A DNA stretch of 64,000 bases from Streptomyces dengpaensis (GCF_002946835.1 NZ_CP026652.1:2542001-2606000), one strand, 5' to 3'; counted from the stretch's first letter, positions 1-8,828 are shown. Notes: generated by a model from the sequence alone, not told the origin. Program-made: numbers and translations.

Positions 1-65
1 TGCTGCTCCAGTTGCCCGATCCGATCGGGCCTTCCCCCTGGCACCGCCACTCAGATCCTAGATCC

Positions 66-87
66 TGATCCCGGCATGCCGGGATCA
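66..87. promoter_or_regulatory. 22-bp perfect palindrome upstream of rpmB
   Basis: The arms TGATCCCGGCA and TGCCGGGATCA meet without a spacer, about 35 bases before the rpmB start. A smaller perfect hairpin (GCCCGAT / ATCGGGC, 14-30) lies further upstream. The large palindrome could be an operator, a 5'-UTR hairpin or the end of a gene outside the window. Sequence alone does not decide between these. Confidence 0.45.
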
Positions 88-121
88 ACCGTAAGTGCAT
101 CTGAAGTCTTTGGAGTGACCC

Positions 122-307
122 GTGGCTGCCAACTGCGACGTCTGCGGCAAGGGGCCGGGCTTCGGCAACAACATCTCGCACTCGCACCGCCGTACGTCCC
201 GTCGCTGGAACCCCAACATCCAGCGCGTCCGTACCGTGGTGGGCGGGACGCCGAAGCGCGTGAACGCTTGCACCTCGTGCATCAAGGCCGGCAAGGTCTC
301 GCGCTGA
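122..307 (+). CDS. rpmB: 50S ribosomal protein L28 (bL28), zinc-ribbon form
   Basis: A 61-residue protein starting [20 protein letters not shown], the usual length and sequence of bL28. It is a structural protein of the large ribosomal subunit. Two CxxC pairs (CDVC at residues 5-8 and CTSC at 51-54) mark the zinc-binding form. Actinobacteria often carry a second, cysteine-free paralogue under zinc control, but it is not in this window. The start is a GTG. A strong intrinsic terminator follows. The gene is convergent with thiL-thiD across a long palindromic repeat region. Confidence 0.97.
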   Translation: MAANCDVCGKGPGFGNNISHSHRRTSRRWNPNIQRVRTVVGGTPKRVNACTSCIKAGKVSR

Positions 308-349
308 CAATCGCTAGCGCGCGGCCACTGCTGGTTCGCCTGCACTGAG

Positions 350-379
350 CCGGTCCACCTCACGGTGGGCCGGTTTTTT
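350..379 (+). terminator. rpmB intrinsic terminator
   Basis: A 10-bp stem (CCGGTCCACC / GGTGGGCCGG, one G-U pair) with loop TCAC is followed directly by six T residues. Confidence 0.85.
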
Positions 380-383
380 GCTG

Positions 384-571
384 CCCGCGCGCAAACCAAC
401 GTCCTCGCGCTGGGCCCGCGCAAAGCCACGTCCTTGTGCTGCGCCCGCGTAAGCGTTTAAGCAAGCGCTTACGTACGCCTTTCCGCAAACCCCGCCGTAG
501 ACCTTTCCGCAGACCCCGCGTAAGCCTTTACGTAAACGCTTACGCAAGCGCTTACGTAAAGGCTTACGCGG
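384..571. repeat. Direct and inverted repeat array between rpmB and thiD
   Basis: This 190-base convergent intergenic region is built from repeats. Two degenerate copies of a GCCCGCGCAAA...ACGTCC unit lie at about 384-440. CGTAAGCG / CGCTTACG arms lie at 448-455 and 466-473. Two copies of CCTTTCCGCARACCCCGC lie at 478-495 and 502-519 (24-bp period). A long hairpin at 516-571 closes the array. TTACG and CGTAA words recur throughout. I see no credible gene here. Confidence 0.75.
516..571 (-). terminator. Very long hairpin 3' of thiD
   Basis: The arms 516-535 and 552-571 pair perfectly over 20 bp. After one A/C mismatch five more pairs (537-541 with 546-550) close a 4-base loop. It begins 6 bases after the thiD stop, so it probably ends thiLD transcription and insulates the convergent rpmB. 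It lacks a clear T-run. Confidence 0.6.
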
Positions 572-576
572 CCCGC

Positions 577-1416
577 TTACGCGCCGCCCCCCGGCCTGAA
601 CCGCCACCCATGATCCACCGGCCCGATCCCGCCCCCCAGCGGGAACCCGGCGGCGATCGCCCCGGTGACGTACTCCTTGGCCGTCGCCACCGCCTCCGGC
701 ACCGTCTGGCCCTTCGCCAGCCCGGAAGCGATCGCCGACGCGAGGGTGCAGCCCGTGCCGTGGGTGTGCCGGCTGTCGAGGCGAGGGGCGCGGAGCCAGT
801 GTTCGTCCGAACCGTCCGTCAGCAGGTCGACAGCCTGGTCCCCGCCCACCCGTCCGGCGTCCGCGGGCAGATGACCACCCTTGATCAGCACCCAACGCGG
901 CCCGTACGACAGGACAGCGGCGGCGGCCCGGCGCATCTGGGACTCCGAATCGACGTGCACGCCCGTGAGTTGGGCCACCTCGTCGAGGTTCGGCGTCGCC
1001 ACGGTCGCGACCGGCAGCAGCTTGGTCCGTACGGAGTCCAGCGCGGACTCGGCGAGCAGCGAGTCCCCGTGCTTGGAGACGCCGACCGGATCGACGACGA
1101 CCGGCGCGTCCGTATCCATGATCAATTCGGCGACCGCCTCGACGAGTTCGGCCGAGGCGAGCATGCCGGTCTTGACCGCCTGGACGCCGATGTCGTCGAC
1201 GACGCTGCGGTACTGGGCGCGTACGGCCTCCACCGGCAGTTCCCAAGCGCCCTGGACACCCAGGGAGTTCTGCGCGGTGACGGCGGTGATCACGCTCATG
1301 CCGTGCACACCGAGCGCGAGCATCGTCTTCAGGTCGGCCTGGATCCCGGCCCCGCCACCGGAGTCGGACCCCGCGACCGTCAGCACCCTGGGCGGCACAG
1401 CTCTCACACCACTCAT
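577..1416 (-). CDS. thiD: Hydroxymethylpyrimidine/phosphomethylpyrimidine kinase
   Basis: ThiD phosphorylates 4-amino-5-hydroxymethyl-2-methylpyrimidine twice to give HMP-PP, the pyrimidine half of thiamine. The N-terminal [20 protein letters not shown] is the ribokinase-fold signature of the family. The C-terminal [13 protein letters not shown] carries the anion hole and the catalytic Asp region seen in ThiD (GTGC motif). From the ATG at 1416 (MSGVRAV) the product is 279 residues, the normal length. That start has GAGG about 10 bases upstream. An ATG at 1433 abuts the thiL stop and is the alternative. It forms an operon with thiL. Confidence 0.95.
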   Translation of the reverse strand: MSGVRAVPPRVLTVAGSDSGGGAGIQADLKTMLALGVHGMSVITAVTAQNSLGVQGAWELPVEAVRAQYRSVVDDIGVQAVKTGMLASAELVEAVAELIMDTDAPVVVDPVGVSKHGDSLLAESALDSVRTKLLPVATVATPNLDEVAQLTGVHVDSESQMRRAAAAVLSYGPRWVLIKGGHLPADAGRVGGDQAVDLLTDGSDEHWLRAPRLDSRHTHGTGCTLASAIASGLAKGQTVPEAVATAKEYVTGAIAAGFPLGGGIGPVDHGWRFRPGGGA

Positions 1417-1433
1417 GACGGCTACCTCACCAT

Positions 1434-2399
1434 TCATGACTTGATGTCCCCGAAGTGGTCCCAACCGCCCTTGTTCGTCCAGGCCGCCCCGTCCACGGTG
1501 ACCTGGGGCAATGCCGAGGGGTTGAGCACCTCTCCGATCACCTTCCAGCGGGCGGGCAGCTTCACGTCGGGCGGGAAGGTCGCGACGATCGCATGGTCCT
1601 CGCCGCCGGTCAGCACCCACTGGAGGGGATCGACGCCGACGGCCTGACCGATGTCGTTCATCTGGGAGGGGACGTCGATGTCGCCGGAGCGGACGTCGAT
1701 GCGTACCTTGCTGGCCTCGGCAATGTGCCCGAGGTCGGCGATCAGCCCGTCGCTGACGTCCGTCATCGAGGTCGCGCCGAGCCCGGCCGCCGCGGGGCCC
1801 GCGTGATACGGCGGTTCGGGCCGCCGGTGGGCCTCGACGAAGGCGCGCGGCGAGCGGAACCCCCGTGAGAGCACCGCGTATCCGGCCGCCGACCAGCCCA
1901 GCCAGCCCGTCACGGCGACCACGTCACCGGGCTGGGCGCCGGCCCGGGTGACCGGCTCGTGGTTGCGCAGATCACCGAGCGCGGTGATCGCGACAGTGAT
2001 GGTGTCGCCTCGTACGACATCGCCCCCGACCACGGCCGCGCCCGCGACCTGACATTCGTCGCGCAGCCCGTCCATCAGCTCGGACGGCCAGGTGGCCGGG
2101 AGTTCGGCCGGGACGACCAGGCCGAGCAGCAGCGCCGTCGGTACGGCACCCATCGCCGCGATGTCCGCGAGGTTCTGCGCGGCCGCCTTGCGCCCGACGT
2201 CGTACGCCGTGGACCAGTCGCGGCGGAAGTGCCGTCCCTCCAGGAGGATGTCGGTACTCGCCACGACCCTGCGGTCCGGCGCGGCCACCACGGCGGCGTC
2301 GTCGCCGGGGCCGACCCGGACCGCCGGCGTGGTGGTGAGACGCGAGGTGAGCTCTCGGATGAGCCCGAACTCCCCCAACTCGCCCACGGTGCCCTTCAT
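1434..2399 (-). CDS. thiL: Thiamine-monophosphate kinase
   Basis: ThiL converts thiamine monophosphate to thiamine diphosphate with ATP. The protein (321 residues from [14 protein letters not shown]) has the AIR-synthase-like fold markers GPGDDAAVV near the N-terminus and [11 protein letters not shown] in the C-terminal half, which bind Mg-ATP in this family. The ATG at 2399 is chosen because GGGAG lies about 10 bases upstream and family similarity begins there. Upstream in-frame sequence looks like shadow. The stop abuts the next possible thiD start, so the two thiamine kinases are probably co-transcribed. Confidence 0.95.
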   Translation of the reverse strand: MKGTVGELGEFGLIRELTSRLTTTPAVRVGPGDDAAVVAAPDRRVVASTDILLEGRHFRRDWSTAYDVGRKAAAQNLADIAAMGAVPTALLLGLVVPAELPATWPSELMDGLRDECQVAGAAVVGGDVVRGDTITVAITALGDLRNHEPVTRAGAQPGDVVAVTGWLGWSAAGYAVLSRGFRSPRAFVEAHRRPEPPYHAGPAAAGLGATSMTDVSDGLIADLGHIAEASKVRIDVRSGDIDVPSQMNDIGQAVGVDPLQWVLTGGEDHAIVATFPPDVKLPARWKVIGEVLNPSALPQVTVDGAAWTNKGGWDHFGDIKS

Positions 2400-2605
2400 G
2401 ATCGTCGTGCTCCCTCTGTCGCTACCCGTGCCCGGTCGCGAGCCGTCTCCGTACTCGGTACGGTCGAGTTGACCGTCAACTCGTGCAGTCTGTACACCCC
2501 GGCGCGCACGCCCCAGCCACCGTGGGTCTCCCCGCGGCGAGCGGCAACGCGATACCGTGGCGTTCCTTTTCCCCACATGATCCTCGTGGCCGCCCTGGAG
2601 GTTCC

Positions 2606-2839
2606 GTGGTACAGGCGTACATCCTGATCCAGACGGAGGTCGGCAAAGCGTCGACCGTCGCCGAGACGATCAGCAAGATCCCGGGGGTGATCCAGGCCGA
2701 GGACGTGACAGGACCGTACGACGTGATCGTGCGCGCCCAGGCTGACACGGTCGATGAACTCGGCCGCATGGTGGTCGCGAAAGTCCAGCAAGTGGACGGC
2801 ATCACCCGCACCCTGACCTGCCCGGTCGTACACCTCTAG
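2606..2839 (+). CDS. Stand-alone Lrp/AsnC ligand-binding (RAM) domain protein
   Basis: A 77-residue protein (VVQAYILIQTEVGKA...) that consists only of the RAM/AsnC_trans_reg effector-binding domain. The helix-turn-helix half of Lrp is absent. Typical elements are the alternating beta strands, IPGVIQAEDVTGPYDVIV and the closing RTLTCPVVHL. In Lrp-type proteins this domain oligomerises and binds amino acids; stand-alone forms are common in actinobacteria and poorly understood. The GTG start at 2606 has GGAG just upstream. The gene is divergent from thiL, with the DUF3515 gene 20 bases downstream. Confidence 0.9.
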   Translation: MVQAYILIQTEVGKASTVAETISKIPGVIQAEDVTGPYDVIVRAQADTVDELGRMVVAKVQQVDGITRTLTCPVVHL

Positions 2840-2859
2840 CCCCCGTCTACCCTTGGCCG

Positions 2860-3369
2860 GTGAACTCCTTCCGTCACCGGCACACCGCTCTCTTCGGGCT
2901 GCCCGCCCTCGCGCTGCTGATCGCGATCGCGGGCTGCTCCTCAGCAGACGACAACGCCTCGGTCCCGGTTCCGAGTCCGGACGCGAAGGTCACCAAGCTG
3001 TGCCAGAACCTGGACAAGGCGCTGCCGCGGAAGGTGGACGGCCTCGGCCGCGAGGACCCCGAGCCCCGGTCCGCGATGACCGCGGGCTGGGGAAGCCCGG
3101 CGATCATACTGCGCTGCGGTGTCGAGCGGCCTCCGAAGATGGCTGACCCGCAGGTTGCCCTCGGCAACGACCCGGAGGCGGTCGCCGGCGGCGTGAACGG
3201 CGTCGACTGGCTGATGGAGAAGCAGGACGACGGATCGACCCGCTTCACCACCGCGAACCGCAGCGCGTACGTCGAGGTGACCGTCCCCAAGGGGCGGGAC
3301 ACCTCCGGCATGCTCGTCGACATGGCCGCCTCCATCAAGAAGGCGATCCCCAAGGGGATCGCCAACTGA
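2860..3369 (+). CDS. DUF3515 family lipoprotein
   Basis: A 169-residue exported protein. Residues 1-26 form a lipoprotein signal (RHRHTALF..., hydrophobic core, lipobox IAGC), so Cys26 is probably acylated and the protein sits on the outer face of the membrane. The mature part (TKLCQNLDKALPRKVDGLGR...ILRCGVERP...GVDWLMEK) matches the DUF3515 pattern of actinobacteria. Two further cysteines could form a disulphide. The function is unknown. The start is a GTG. It is probably co-transcribed with the RAM-domain gene and is convergent with ddl. Confidence 0.88.
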   Translation: MNSFRHRHTALFGLPALALLIAIAGCSSADDNASVPVPSPDAKVTKLCQNLDKALPRKVDGLGREDPEPRSAMTAGWGSPAIILRCGVERPPKMADPQVALGNDPEAVAGGVNGVDWLMEKQDDGSTRFTTANRSAYVEVTVPKGRDTSGMLVDMAASIKKAIPKGIAN

Positions 3370-3374
3370 TACCG

Positions 3375-3428
3375 GGGCCATACGTCGTGCTCAGTCCAAC
3401 TGACCCCAGGGCCGTACGTCGTGCTCAG
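3375..3428. repeat. Direct repeat at the 3' end of ddl
   Basis: Two 20-bp copies of GGGCCRTACGTCGTGCTCAG lie at 3375-3394 and 3409-3428 (34-bp period). The second copy contains the stop codon of ddl, so the 3' end of the gene has been duplicated into the intergenic space. Confidence 0.7.
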
Positions 3429-4582
3429 CGCAGCCCGGTCGAGCGCCGCAGCGCCGCCTGCACCAGGCGGTCGACCAGCTCCGGGTAGCTGACGCCCGTC
3501 TCCTGCCACATCCGCGGGTACATGGAGATCGGCGTGAAGCCCGGCATCGTGTTGATCTCGTTGATCACGAACTCACCGTCCTCCGTGAGGAAGAAGTCCG
3601 CGCGGACGAGGCCCTCGCAGGAGGCCGCGTCGAAGGCCTCGACGGCGAGGCGCCGCACCTCGGCGGTCTGCTCCTCGGTGAGCGGCGCGGGCACGATCCC
3701 GGAGGCCGAGTCGATGTACTTGGCCTCGAAGTCGTAGAACGAGTGGGACTGCACCGGCGGGATCTCGGCGGGCACACTGGCGCGCGGCCCGTCCTCGAAC
3801 TCCAGGACCCCGCACTCGATCTCGCGGCCGCGCAGCGCCGCCTCCACGATGATCTTCGGGTCGTGCCGCTGGGCCTCCTCGATCGCCTCGTCGAGGCCGG
3901 AGAGCTCGTCGACCTTGGTGATACCGAACGACGACCCCGCGCGCGCGGGCTTCACGAACAGCGGCCAGCCGTGGTCGCCCGCGAAGTCGATGATCTTCTT
4001 ACGGGCGGCGGACGGGTCGAGTTCCCACTCACGGGGCCGGATCACCACGTACGGGCCGACCTTCAGCCCGAACGACGTGAACACCCGCTTCATGTACTCC
4101 TTGTCCTGGCCGACGGCCGAGGCGAGCACGCCCGAACCGACGTACGGGACTCCGGAGAGCTCCAGGAGGCCCTGGAGGGTGCCGTCCTCGCCGTAGGGGC
4201 CGTGCAGCATGGGGAAGACGACGTCGACCTCGCCGAGGGCCTTGGGGACCGATCCGGGCTCGCTGTAGACCACTTCGCGGTTGGCCGGGTCGACGGGGAG
4301 CACGACGCCGCCCTCGCTCGACTCGGCGAGTTGCTCGACGCTCGGCTGCTGCCGGTCGATGATGGCCATCCGCTCCGGCGCGTCGGCGGTGAGCGCCCAA
4401 CGGCCGTCCTGGGTGATGCCGATCGGCAGGACGTCGTACTTCGTACGGTCGATGGCGCTCAGGACGGCGCCGGCCGTGACCACGGAGATCCCGTGTTCGG
4501 AGCTGCGGCCGCCGAAGACGACGGCCACGCGCGGCTTGCGAGGCGGCTGCTCAGGGCTCTGGGGGAGGTTCTCGGTGCTCAT
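3425..4582 (-). CDS. ddl: D-alanine--D-alanine ligase
   Basis: Ddl joins two D-alanines with ATP to make the terminal dipeptide of peptidoglycan precursors. The protein has 385 residues. N-terminal RVAVVFGGRSSEHGISVVTA is the Ddl signature. FVKPARAGSSFGITKV lies in the ATP-grasp domain, and C-terminal FVINEINTMPGFTPISMYP carries the Mg2+ and substrate ligands. It is an ordinary D-Ala-D-Ala enzyme by overall sequence; I see no van cluster nearby. It runs in the same direction as plsC-gpsA upstream, separated by about 200 bases of repeats. Confidence 0.96.
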   Translation of the reverse strand: MSTENLPQSPEQPPRKPRVAVVFGGRSSEHGISVVTAGAVLSAIDRTKYDVLPIGITQDGRWALTADAPERMAIIDRQQPSVEQLAESSEGGVVLPVDPANREVVYSEPGSVPKALGEVDVVFPMLHGPYGEDGTLQGLLELSGVPYVGSGVLASAVGQDKEYMKRVFTSFGLKVGPYVVIRPREWELDPSAARKKIIDFAGDHGWPLFVKPARAGSSFGITKVDELSGLDEAIEEAQRHDPKIIVEAALRGREIECGVLEFEDGPRASVPAEIPPVQSHSFYDFEAKYIDSASGIVPAPLTEEQTAEVRRLAVEAFDAASCEGLVRADFFLTEDGEFVINEINTMPGFTPISMYPRMWQETGVSYPELVDRLVQAALRRSTGLR

Positions 4583-4660
4583 ATCGCGATGAGAGTACCC
4601 GTTGGTAGCGCGGTGAGTCAGCGTCCCACGGCGACCGTTGCTCAGCGTCGTACGACCGGT

Positions 4661-4745
4661 CGCAGAGCGTTGATCCCGGTGTCGTACACGCCGTCGCGGA
4701 AGCGTTGGTCCCGGCGTCGTACGTGCCGTCGCGGAGCGTTGTCCC
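4661..4745. repeat. Three tandem 34-35 bp repeats between gpsA and ddl
   Basis: Copies begin at 4661, 4695 and 4730, each starting CGCRGA(A)GCGTTG and continuing TCCCGGYGTCGTAC..GCCGT. The last copy is truncated. The whole gpsA-ddl gap (4583-4786) holds no gene. Confidence 0.75.
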
Positions 4746-4786
4746 GGTGCTCCGCCCGGCGGTTCAGCCGATCCCCGCCTGATGGT

Positions 4787-5797
4787 TCAGCGGCGTTCGG
4801 GCTTGGCGCTGCGCGACATCAGTTCCTTGAGCGCGACGACCGGCGGCTTGCCCTCGTGGACGATGCCGACGACCGTCTCCGTGATGGGCATATCGACGCC
4901 GTGCCTCCGGGCCAGATCCAGCACGGACTCACAGGACTTGACGCCCTCGGCGGTCTGCTTGGTGACCGCGATGGTCTCCTGGAGGGTCATGCCCTTGCCG
5001 AGGTTGATGCCGAAGGTGTGGTTGCGCGACAGCGGTGAGGAGCAGGTGGCCACCAGGTCGCCGAGGCCGGCGAGCCCGGAGAACGTCATCGGGTCGGCGC
5101 CCATGGCGAGTCCGAGCCGGGTGGTCTCCGCGAGCCCGCGCGTGATGAGCGAGCCCTTGGCGTTGTCGCCGAGGCCCATGCCGTCCGCGATGCCGACGGC
5201 GAGACCGATCACGTTCTTGACGGCGCCGCCGAGTTCGCAGCCCACCACGTCGGTGTTGGTGTACGGGCGGAAGTACGGCGTGTGGCAGGCAGACTGGAGG
5301 CGCTGGGCGACCGCTTCGGAGCGGCAGGCGACCACGGCGGCGGCCGGCATCCGCGCGGCGATCTCCCGGGCGAGGTTGGGCCCGGTGACCACGGCGACGC
5401 GGTCCGCGCCGACCTTGGCGACGTCCTCGATCACCTCGCTCATCCGCATGGAGGAGCCGAGTTCGACGCCCTTCATGAGGGAGACGAGGACGGTGTCGGG
5501 CGCGAGCAGCGGCACCCATTCCGCGAGGTTTCCGCGCATCGTCTGCGACGGCACCGCGAGTATCGTGAAGTCGGCGCCGGCGGCCGCCTCGGCGGGGTCG
5601 GTCGTGGCCCGCAGGTTCTCGGGGAGTTCGACGCCCGGCAGGTAGTCCGGGTTCGTCCGCGTGGAGTTGACCGCCTCGACGAGCTCGGCGCGACGGGCCC
5701 ACAGCGTGACCTCGCACCCCGCGTCGGCGAGCACCATGCCGAAGGCCGTCCCCCACGATCCGGTCCCGAAGACGGCCGCCTTGACCGGCTTGCTCAC
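4787..5797 (-). CDS. gpsA: Glycerol-3-phosphate dehydrogenase [NAD(P)+]
   Basis: GpsA reduces dihydroxyacetone phosphate to sn-glycerol-3-phosphate for phospholipid synthesis. The protein has 336 residues. The N-terminal Rossmann motif is VFGTGSWGTAFG. VVTGPNLAREIA and the catalytic segment GGAVKNVIGLAVGIADG follow, with FSGLAGLGDLVATCSSPLSRN towards the C-terminus. The GTG start at 5797 overlaps the plsC stop (GTGA), with an AGAGGGG ribosome-binding site inside plsC. The coupled pair supplies G3P and acylates lipids, which is a coherent phospholipid operon. Confidence 0.96.
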   Translation of the reverse strand: MSKPVKAAVFGTGSWGTAFGMVLADAGCEVTLWARRAELVEAVNSTRTNPDYLPGVELPENLRATTDPAEAAAGADFTILAVPSQTMRGNLAEWVPLLAPDTVLVSLMKGVELGSSMRMSEVIEDVAKVGADRVAVVTGPNLAREIAARMPAAAVVACRSEAVAQRLQSACHTPYFRPYTNTDVVGCELGGAVKNVIGLAVGIADGMGLGDNAKGSLITRGLAETTRLGLAMGADPMTFSGLAGLGDLVATCSSPLSRNHTFGINLGKGMTLQETIAVTKQTAEGVKSCESVLDLARRHGVDMPITETVVGIVHEGKPPVVALKELMSRSAKPERR

Positions 5798-6585
5798 GTG
5801 CTCTGCCCCTCTTCCTGCTGTGCTTTTTCCCTTGCCCGCTGCGTCTTTGCCTTGGCCTCGGCCCTGCGCCGCTGGGCGATGCGCACCTCGCGCGGGTCGT
5901 ACGGCTTCTCGGGCGCCCGCTCGCCGCGGATCTCCTCGAGTTGCGCGGTGATGGCGGCCATGATGACCTCGGTGGCCTCCTTCAGGAGGTCCGGGGTCAT
6001 CTCCTTGTCGTAGAAGCGCGAGAGGTCCACCGGCGGGCCCGCCAGCACGTGGTGGGTCTTGCGCGGAAGGATGTTGGGCTTCTTGGCGTACGGCGGCAGC
6101 AGTTCGTTGGCGCCCCACTGGGCGACCGGAATCACCGGGCACTTGGTCTGCAGCGCGACACGGGCGGCGCCGGTCTTGCCGGTCATCGGCCAGCCGTCGG
6201 GATCGCGGGTGAGGGTGCCCTCGGGATAGAACGCGACGCACTCACCGCGCTCCACGGCGTCGATCGCGGCGCGGAAAGCACTCAGCGCGTCGGTGCTCTC
6301 GCGGTAGACGGGGATCTGTCCGGTGCCGCGCATCGCGGCACCGAGGAATCCCTTCTTGAAAAGGCCCGCCTTCGCCAGGAATCGCGGAACACGCCCAGTG
6401 TTGTACTGATAGTGCGCATACGCGAAGGGGTCCACATGGGAATTGTGGTTCACCGCGGTAATAAATCCGCCCGCGGCCGGAATGTTCTCCATTCCACGCC
6501 AGTCCCGCTTGATCAGAACCACCAGTGGCGGTTTGCAGAGAACCGCAGCGAAGCGGTACCAGAAGCCGATTCTGCGGCGGGGCAC
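5794..6585 (-). CDS. plsC: 1-acyl-sn-glycerol-3-phosphate acyltransferase (PlsC-type)
   Basis: A membrane-associated acyltransferase of the LPLAT family that adds the second acyl chain to form phosphatidate. Motif I is NHNSHVD (HX4D), motif III is FYPEGTLT, and the region between carries the usual RGTGQIPVYRES. The C-terminal about 40 residues are charged (RRRAEAKAKTQRAREKAQ). The GTG at 6585 (VPRRRIGFW) is preferred because AGGAAGG lies 7 bases before it. The product is then 263 residues. It is translationally coupled to gpsA and divergent from cofC. Confidence 0.92.
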   Translation of the reverse strand: MPRRRIGFWYRFAAVLCKPPLVVLIKRDWRGMENIPAAGGFITAVNHNSHVDPFAYAHYQYNTGRVPRFLAKAGLFKKGFLGAAMRGTGQIPVYRESTDALSAFRAAIDAVERGECVAFYPEGTLTRDPDGWPMTGKTGAARVALQTKCPVIPVAQWGANELLPPYAKKPNILPRKTHHVLAGPPVDLSRFYDKEMTPDLLKEATEVIMAAITAQLEEIRGERAPEKPYDPREVRIAQRRRAEAKAKTQRAREKAQQEEGQST

Positions 6586-6728
6586 GCGGACACCTTCCTC
6601 TAAGACCTGGGGGGCCGCACAAGTGTCGCCCCAGGCCGCCTGTCTGTCGAGAACACCGTACGCCCGGCGTTGGGGCCGCAAGGGTGCTCGGGTCACAATG
6701 GGGCGCGACAAGAGAGGGCGGAGCGCTC

Positions 6729-7367
6729 GTGCGGTGGACTGTGGTCGTACCCCTCAAACCCCTGGCGCGGGCCAAGAGCAGACTGGCGGACACGGCCGCC
6801 GACGGGCTGCGGCCCGGGCTGGCCCTCGCGTTCGCGCAGGACACGGTAGCCGCGGCGCAGGCCAGCGCCGCGGTCCGAGATGTGGCGGTCGTCACGAACG
6901 ACCCGCTGGCCGGCCGGCAGCTGGCCGCCCTGGGTGCGCGGATCGTCACGGACGAGCCGGGAGGGGGCCTCAACGCCGCGCTGGCGCACGGAGCCGCGGT
7001 CGTACGTTCCTGGTGCCCCGACGGCGCGGTGGCGGCCCTCAATGCCGATCTGCCCGCGCTGCGGCCCCTGGAATTGACCCGCGTACTCGACGCAGCCGCC
7101 GAATTCCCCCGTGCTTTCCTTTCCGATGCGGCCGCAATGGGCACCACTCTGCTGGCCGCCGCCCCCGGCCGGGAATTGCTCCCGGCTTTCGGCACGGATT
7201 CCCGGGCTCGCCATCGCGCCTCGGGCGCCGTGGAACTGCGCCTCGACTCCGTGGATTCCGTACGGCAGGACGTGGACACCGGGGACGATCTGCGGGCGGC
7301 GCTGGCGCTCGGGGTGGGGCCCCGTACGGCCGCGGCGGCCGCACGCCTTCTCATCACCGGGCCGTAA
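6729..7367 (+). CDS. cofC: 2-phospho-L-lactate/PEP guanylyltransferase of F420 biosynthesis
   Basis: A 212-residue nucleotidyltransferase of the CofC/FbiD family. The N-terminus VRWTVVVPLKPLARAKSRLA is the GTP-binding signature, and GGGLNAALAHG and ALNADLPAL follow as in other members. CofC activates 2-phospholactate (or phosphoenolpyruvate in the mycobacterial homologue) with GTP, the first committed step of coenzyme F420. Which substrate is used here cannot be told from the sequence. The GTG start has GGCGGAG upstream. No other F420 gene is in the window. Confidence 0.9.
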   Translation: MRWTVVVPLKPLARAKSRLADTAADGLRPGLALAFAQDTVAAAQASAAVRDVAVVTNDPLAGRQLAALGARIVTDEPGGGLNAALAHGAAVVRSWCPDGAVAALNADLPALRPLELTRVLDAAAEFPRAFLSDAAAMGTTLLAAAPGRELLPAFGTDSRARHRASGAVELRLDSVDSVRQDVDTGDDLRAALALGVGPRTAAAAARLLITGP

Positions 7368-7721
7368 GCCGCAGGCAGGTCGAGTTAGCTCGATCGTGTG
7401 ATGGTCCACTCGTAGGCTTGCGGAGCCTTGGGCCAGCCGGGTTAACGTGGCCGTGCGATCTGGGACAACGGAGACGGTGCCAGCGTGCGGGGCCCCTGCT
7501 CCACCAGAGATGGTGTGGGGCCTCCCCGTCGCCTCCGGCCGTCTCCATCTGGCCAGGTCGCACAGGGAACTGGCCTCCCGGGATCGGACCACGCACAGGA
7601 TGCGTCTCGCCGCCCCGGGGCCGAGTACGCCGGGGACCAGTGCGCCCAAGACCGTTCGGGGCGTGCGGCTGATGGGACTTGCTTCCACTCGGCCTTCAGG
7701 AACGGTAAGTAGGCTGCCCCC
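7368..7721. other. Intergenic region without a recognised gene
   Basis: This stretch of 354 bases between cofC and a small CDS shows no convincing reading frame by codon use and no family match. A short TCGAG-TTAG-CTCGA hairpin lies just after cofC. I see nothing else I would annotate. Confidence 0.5.
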
Positions 7722-7925
7722 ATGCAGGCAACCTCGTACACGTTCGACCCGGAGACCCGCAGCGGACAGGTGCTGCTCGACGACGGCACACCGGTGCCCT
7801 TCGACGGGCCGGCCTTCGATGCCGGCGGGCTGCGGCTGCTGCGCCCCGGGCAGCGCGTGCGGATCGAGACCGAGGGTGAGGGCGAGGCGCTCCGGATCAC
7901 CCTCATCACCCTGCAGACCTTCTAG
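7722..7925 (+). CDS. Small conserved cold-shock-like (OB-fold) protein
   Basis: A 67-residue protein, MQATSYTFDPETRSGQVLLD..., ending RITLITLQTF. The pattern of G-x-V-x-L-D-D-G-x-x-V-x-F in the first half and LRPGQRVRIE in the second resembles a shortened cold-shock/OB fold, but the RNP aromatic motifs are weak. That assignment is an inference. It is convergent with hupS. The function is unknown, and nucleic-acid binding is only a possibility. Confidence 0.75.
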   Translation: MQATSYTFDPETRSGQVLLDDGTPVPFDGPAFDAGGLRLLRPGQRVRIETEGEGEALRITLITLQTF

Positions 7926-8057
7926 AAGTCAGCCTGCGGACCCTCTAGAAGCCGCATACCAGCCCGCAGACCCTCCGAAGGCCCCCTGTACACGCCGCGG
8001 GCCGGGCTCCCTGGGGAGCCCGGCCCGGCGCGTGAGTTGCCCTTGCGCCCCTGCCTA

Positions 8058-8690
8058 CTAGCGGGCGGTGGTCTTCTTGGCGGTGGTCTTGCGAGCCGTC
8101 GACTTCCTGGCGGGGGCCTTCTTGGCCGCCGCCTTCTTCGCCGGGGCCTTCTTGGCCGCCGCCTTCTTGGCGGTCGTCTTCTTGGCCGCGGTCTTCTTGG
8201 CGGCCGTGGTCTTCTTGGCGGCCGCCTTCTTCGCCGTGACCTTCTTGGCGGGGGCCTTCTTGACGGCCGCCTTCTTGGCCACCGCCTTCTTGGCCGCCGC
8301 CTTCTTTGCGGTGACCTTCTTGGCCGCGGCCTTCTTGACCGTGACGCCGGCACCGCCGGTCAGGCTGCCCTTGGGCGCCTTCTTGACGGCGACCTCGCCA
8401 CCGCGCGGAAGCTTCTTCGAACCGCTCACCAGGTCTTTGAAGCCCTGACCCGCACGGAAGCGCGGCACGGAGGTCTTCTTGACCCGAACACGTTCACCGG
8501 TCTGCGGGTTGCGCGCGTAACGGGCCGGACGGTCCACCTTCTCGAAGGAACCGAAGCCGGTGACCGAGACCCGGTCCCCGCCGACAACAGCACGGACGAT
8601 GGCGTCCAGTACGGCGTCGACCGCGTCGGCGGCCTGCTGACGCCCGCCGACCTTGTCGGCAATCGCTTCTACGAGCTGCGCCTTGTTCAC
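8058..8690 (-). CDS. hupS: HU-family DNA-binding protein with histone H1-like tail
   Basis: A 210-residue nucleoid-associated protein. Residues 1 to about 92 are a standard HU domain ([16 protein letters not shown]...[24 protein letters not shown]). The remaining 115 residues are an Ala/Lys tail of repeated [13 protein letters not shown] units resembling histone H1. This two-part architecture is known for HupS of Streptomyces, which compacts spore nucleoids. The GTG start has GGGGAAG upstream. The tail is encoded by a highly repetitive GCC/AAG tract, so its length is likely to vary between strains. Confidence 0.95.
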   Translation of the reverse strand: MNKAQLVEAIADKVGGRQQAADAVDAVLDAIVRAVVGGDRVSVTGFGSFEKVDRPARYARNPQTGERVRVKKTSVPRFRAGQGFKDLVSGSKKLPRGGEVAVKKAPKGSLTGGAGVTVKKAAAKKVTAKKAAAKKAVAKKAAVKKAPAKKVTAKKAAAKKTTAAKKTAAKKTTAKKAAAKKAPAKKAAAKKAPARKSTARKTTAKKTTAR

Positions 8691-8741
8691 GTCTTCCCCT
8701 TCGGAGACATTGCCCGAACGAATGCGTTCAAGCTTTTTCGC

Positions 8742-8770
8742 ACGTTAGGCAGATATATACCGCAAATCAA
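8742..8770 (-). promoter_or_regulatory. Candidate hupS promoter
   Basis: On the minus strand TTGATT and TAACGT are separated by 17 bases, about 50-80 bases before the hupS start, in the most AT-rich segment of the neighbourhood. This matches a vegetative (HrdB-type) promoter pattern; it has not been tested. Confidence 0.45.
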
Positions 8771-8828
8771 ACACGAAACGGGCTAATCACCCTAGTGCCG
8801 CAACGAACTCGGGCTGTCACGGAGTTCC

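Noticed and set aside
314-1246. Long Arg-rich open frame across rpmB-thiD
   Set aside because: It is a shadow of thiD and of the repeat island, with no codon bias and no family match.
8037-8786. Plus-strand Leu/Gly-repeat frame opposite hupS
   Set aside because: It is the antisense of the Lys/Ala tail; repetitive codons make long frames on both strands.
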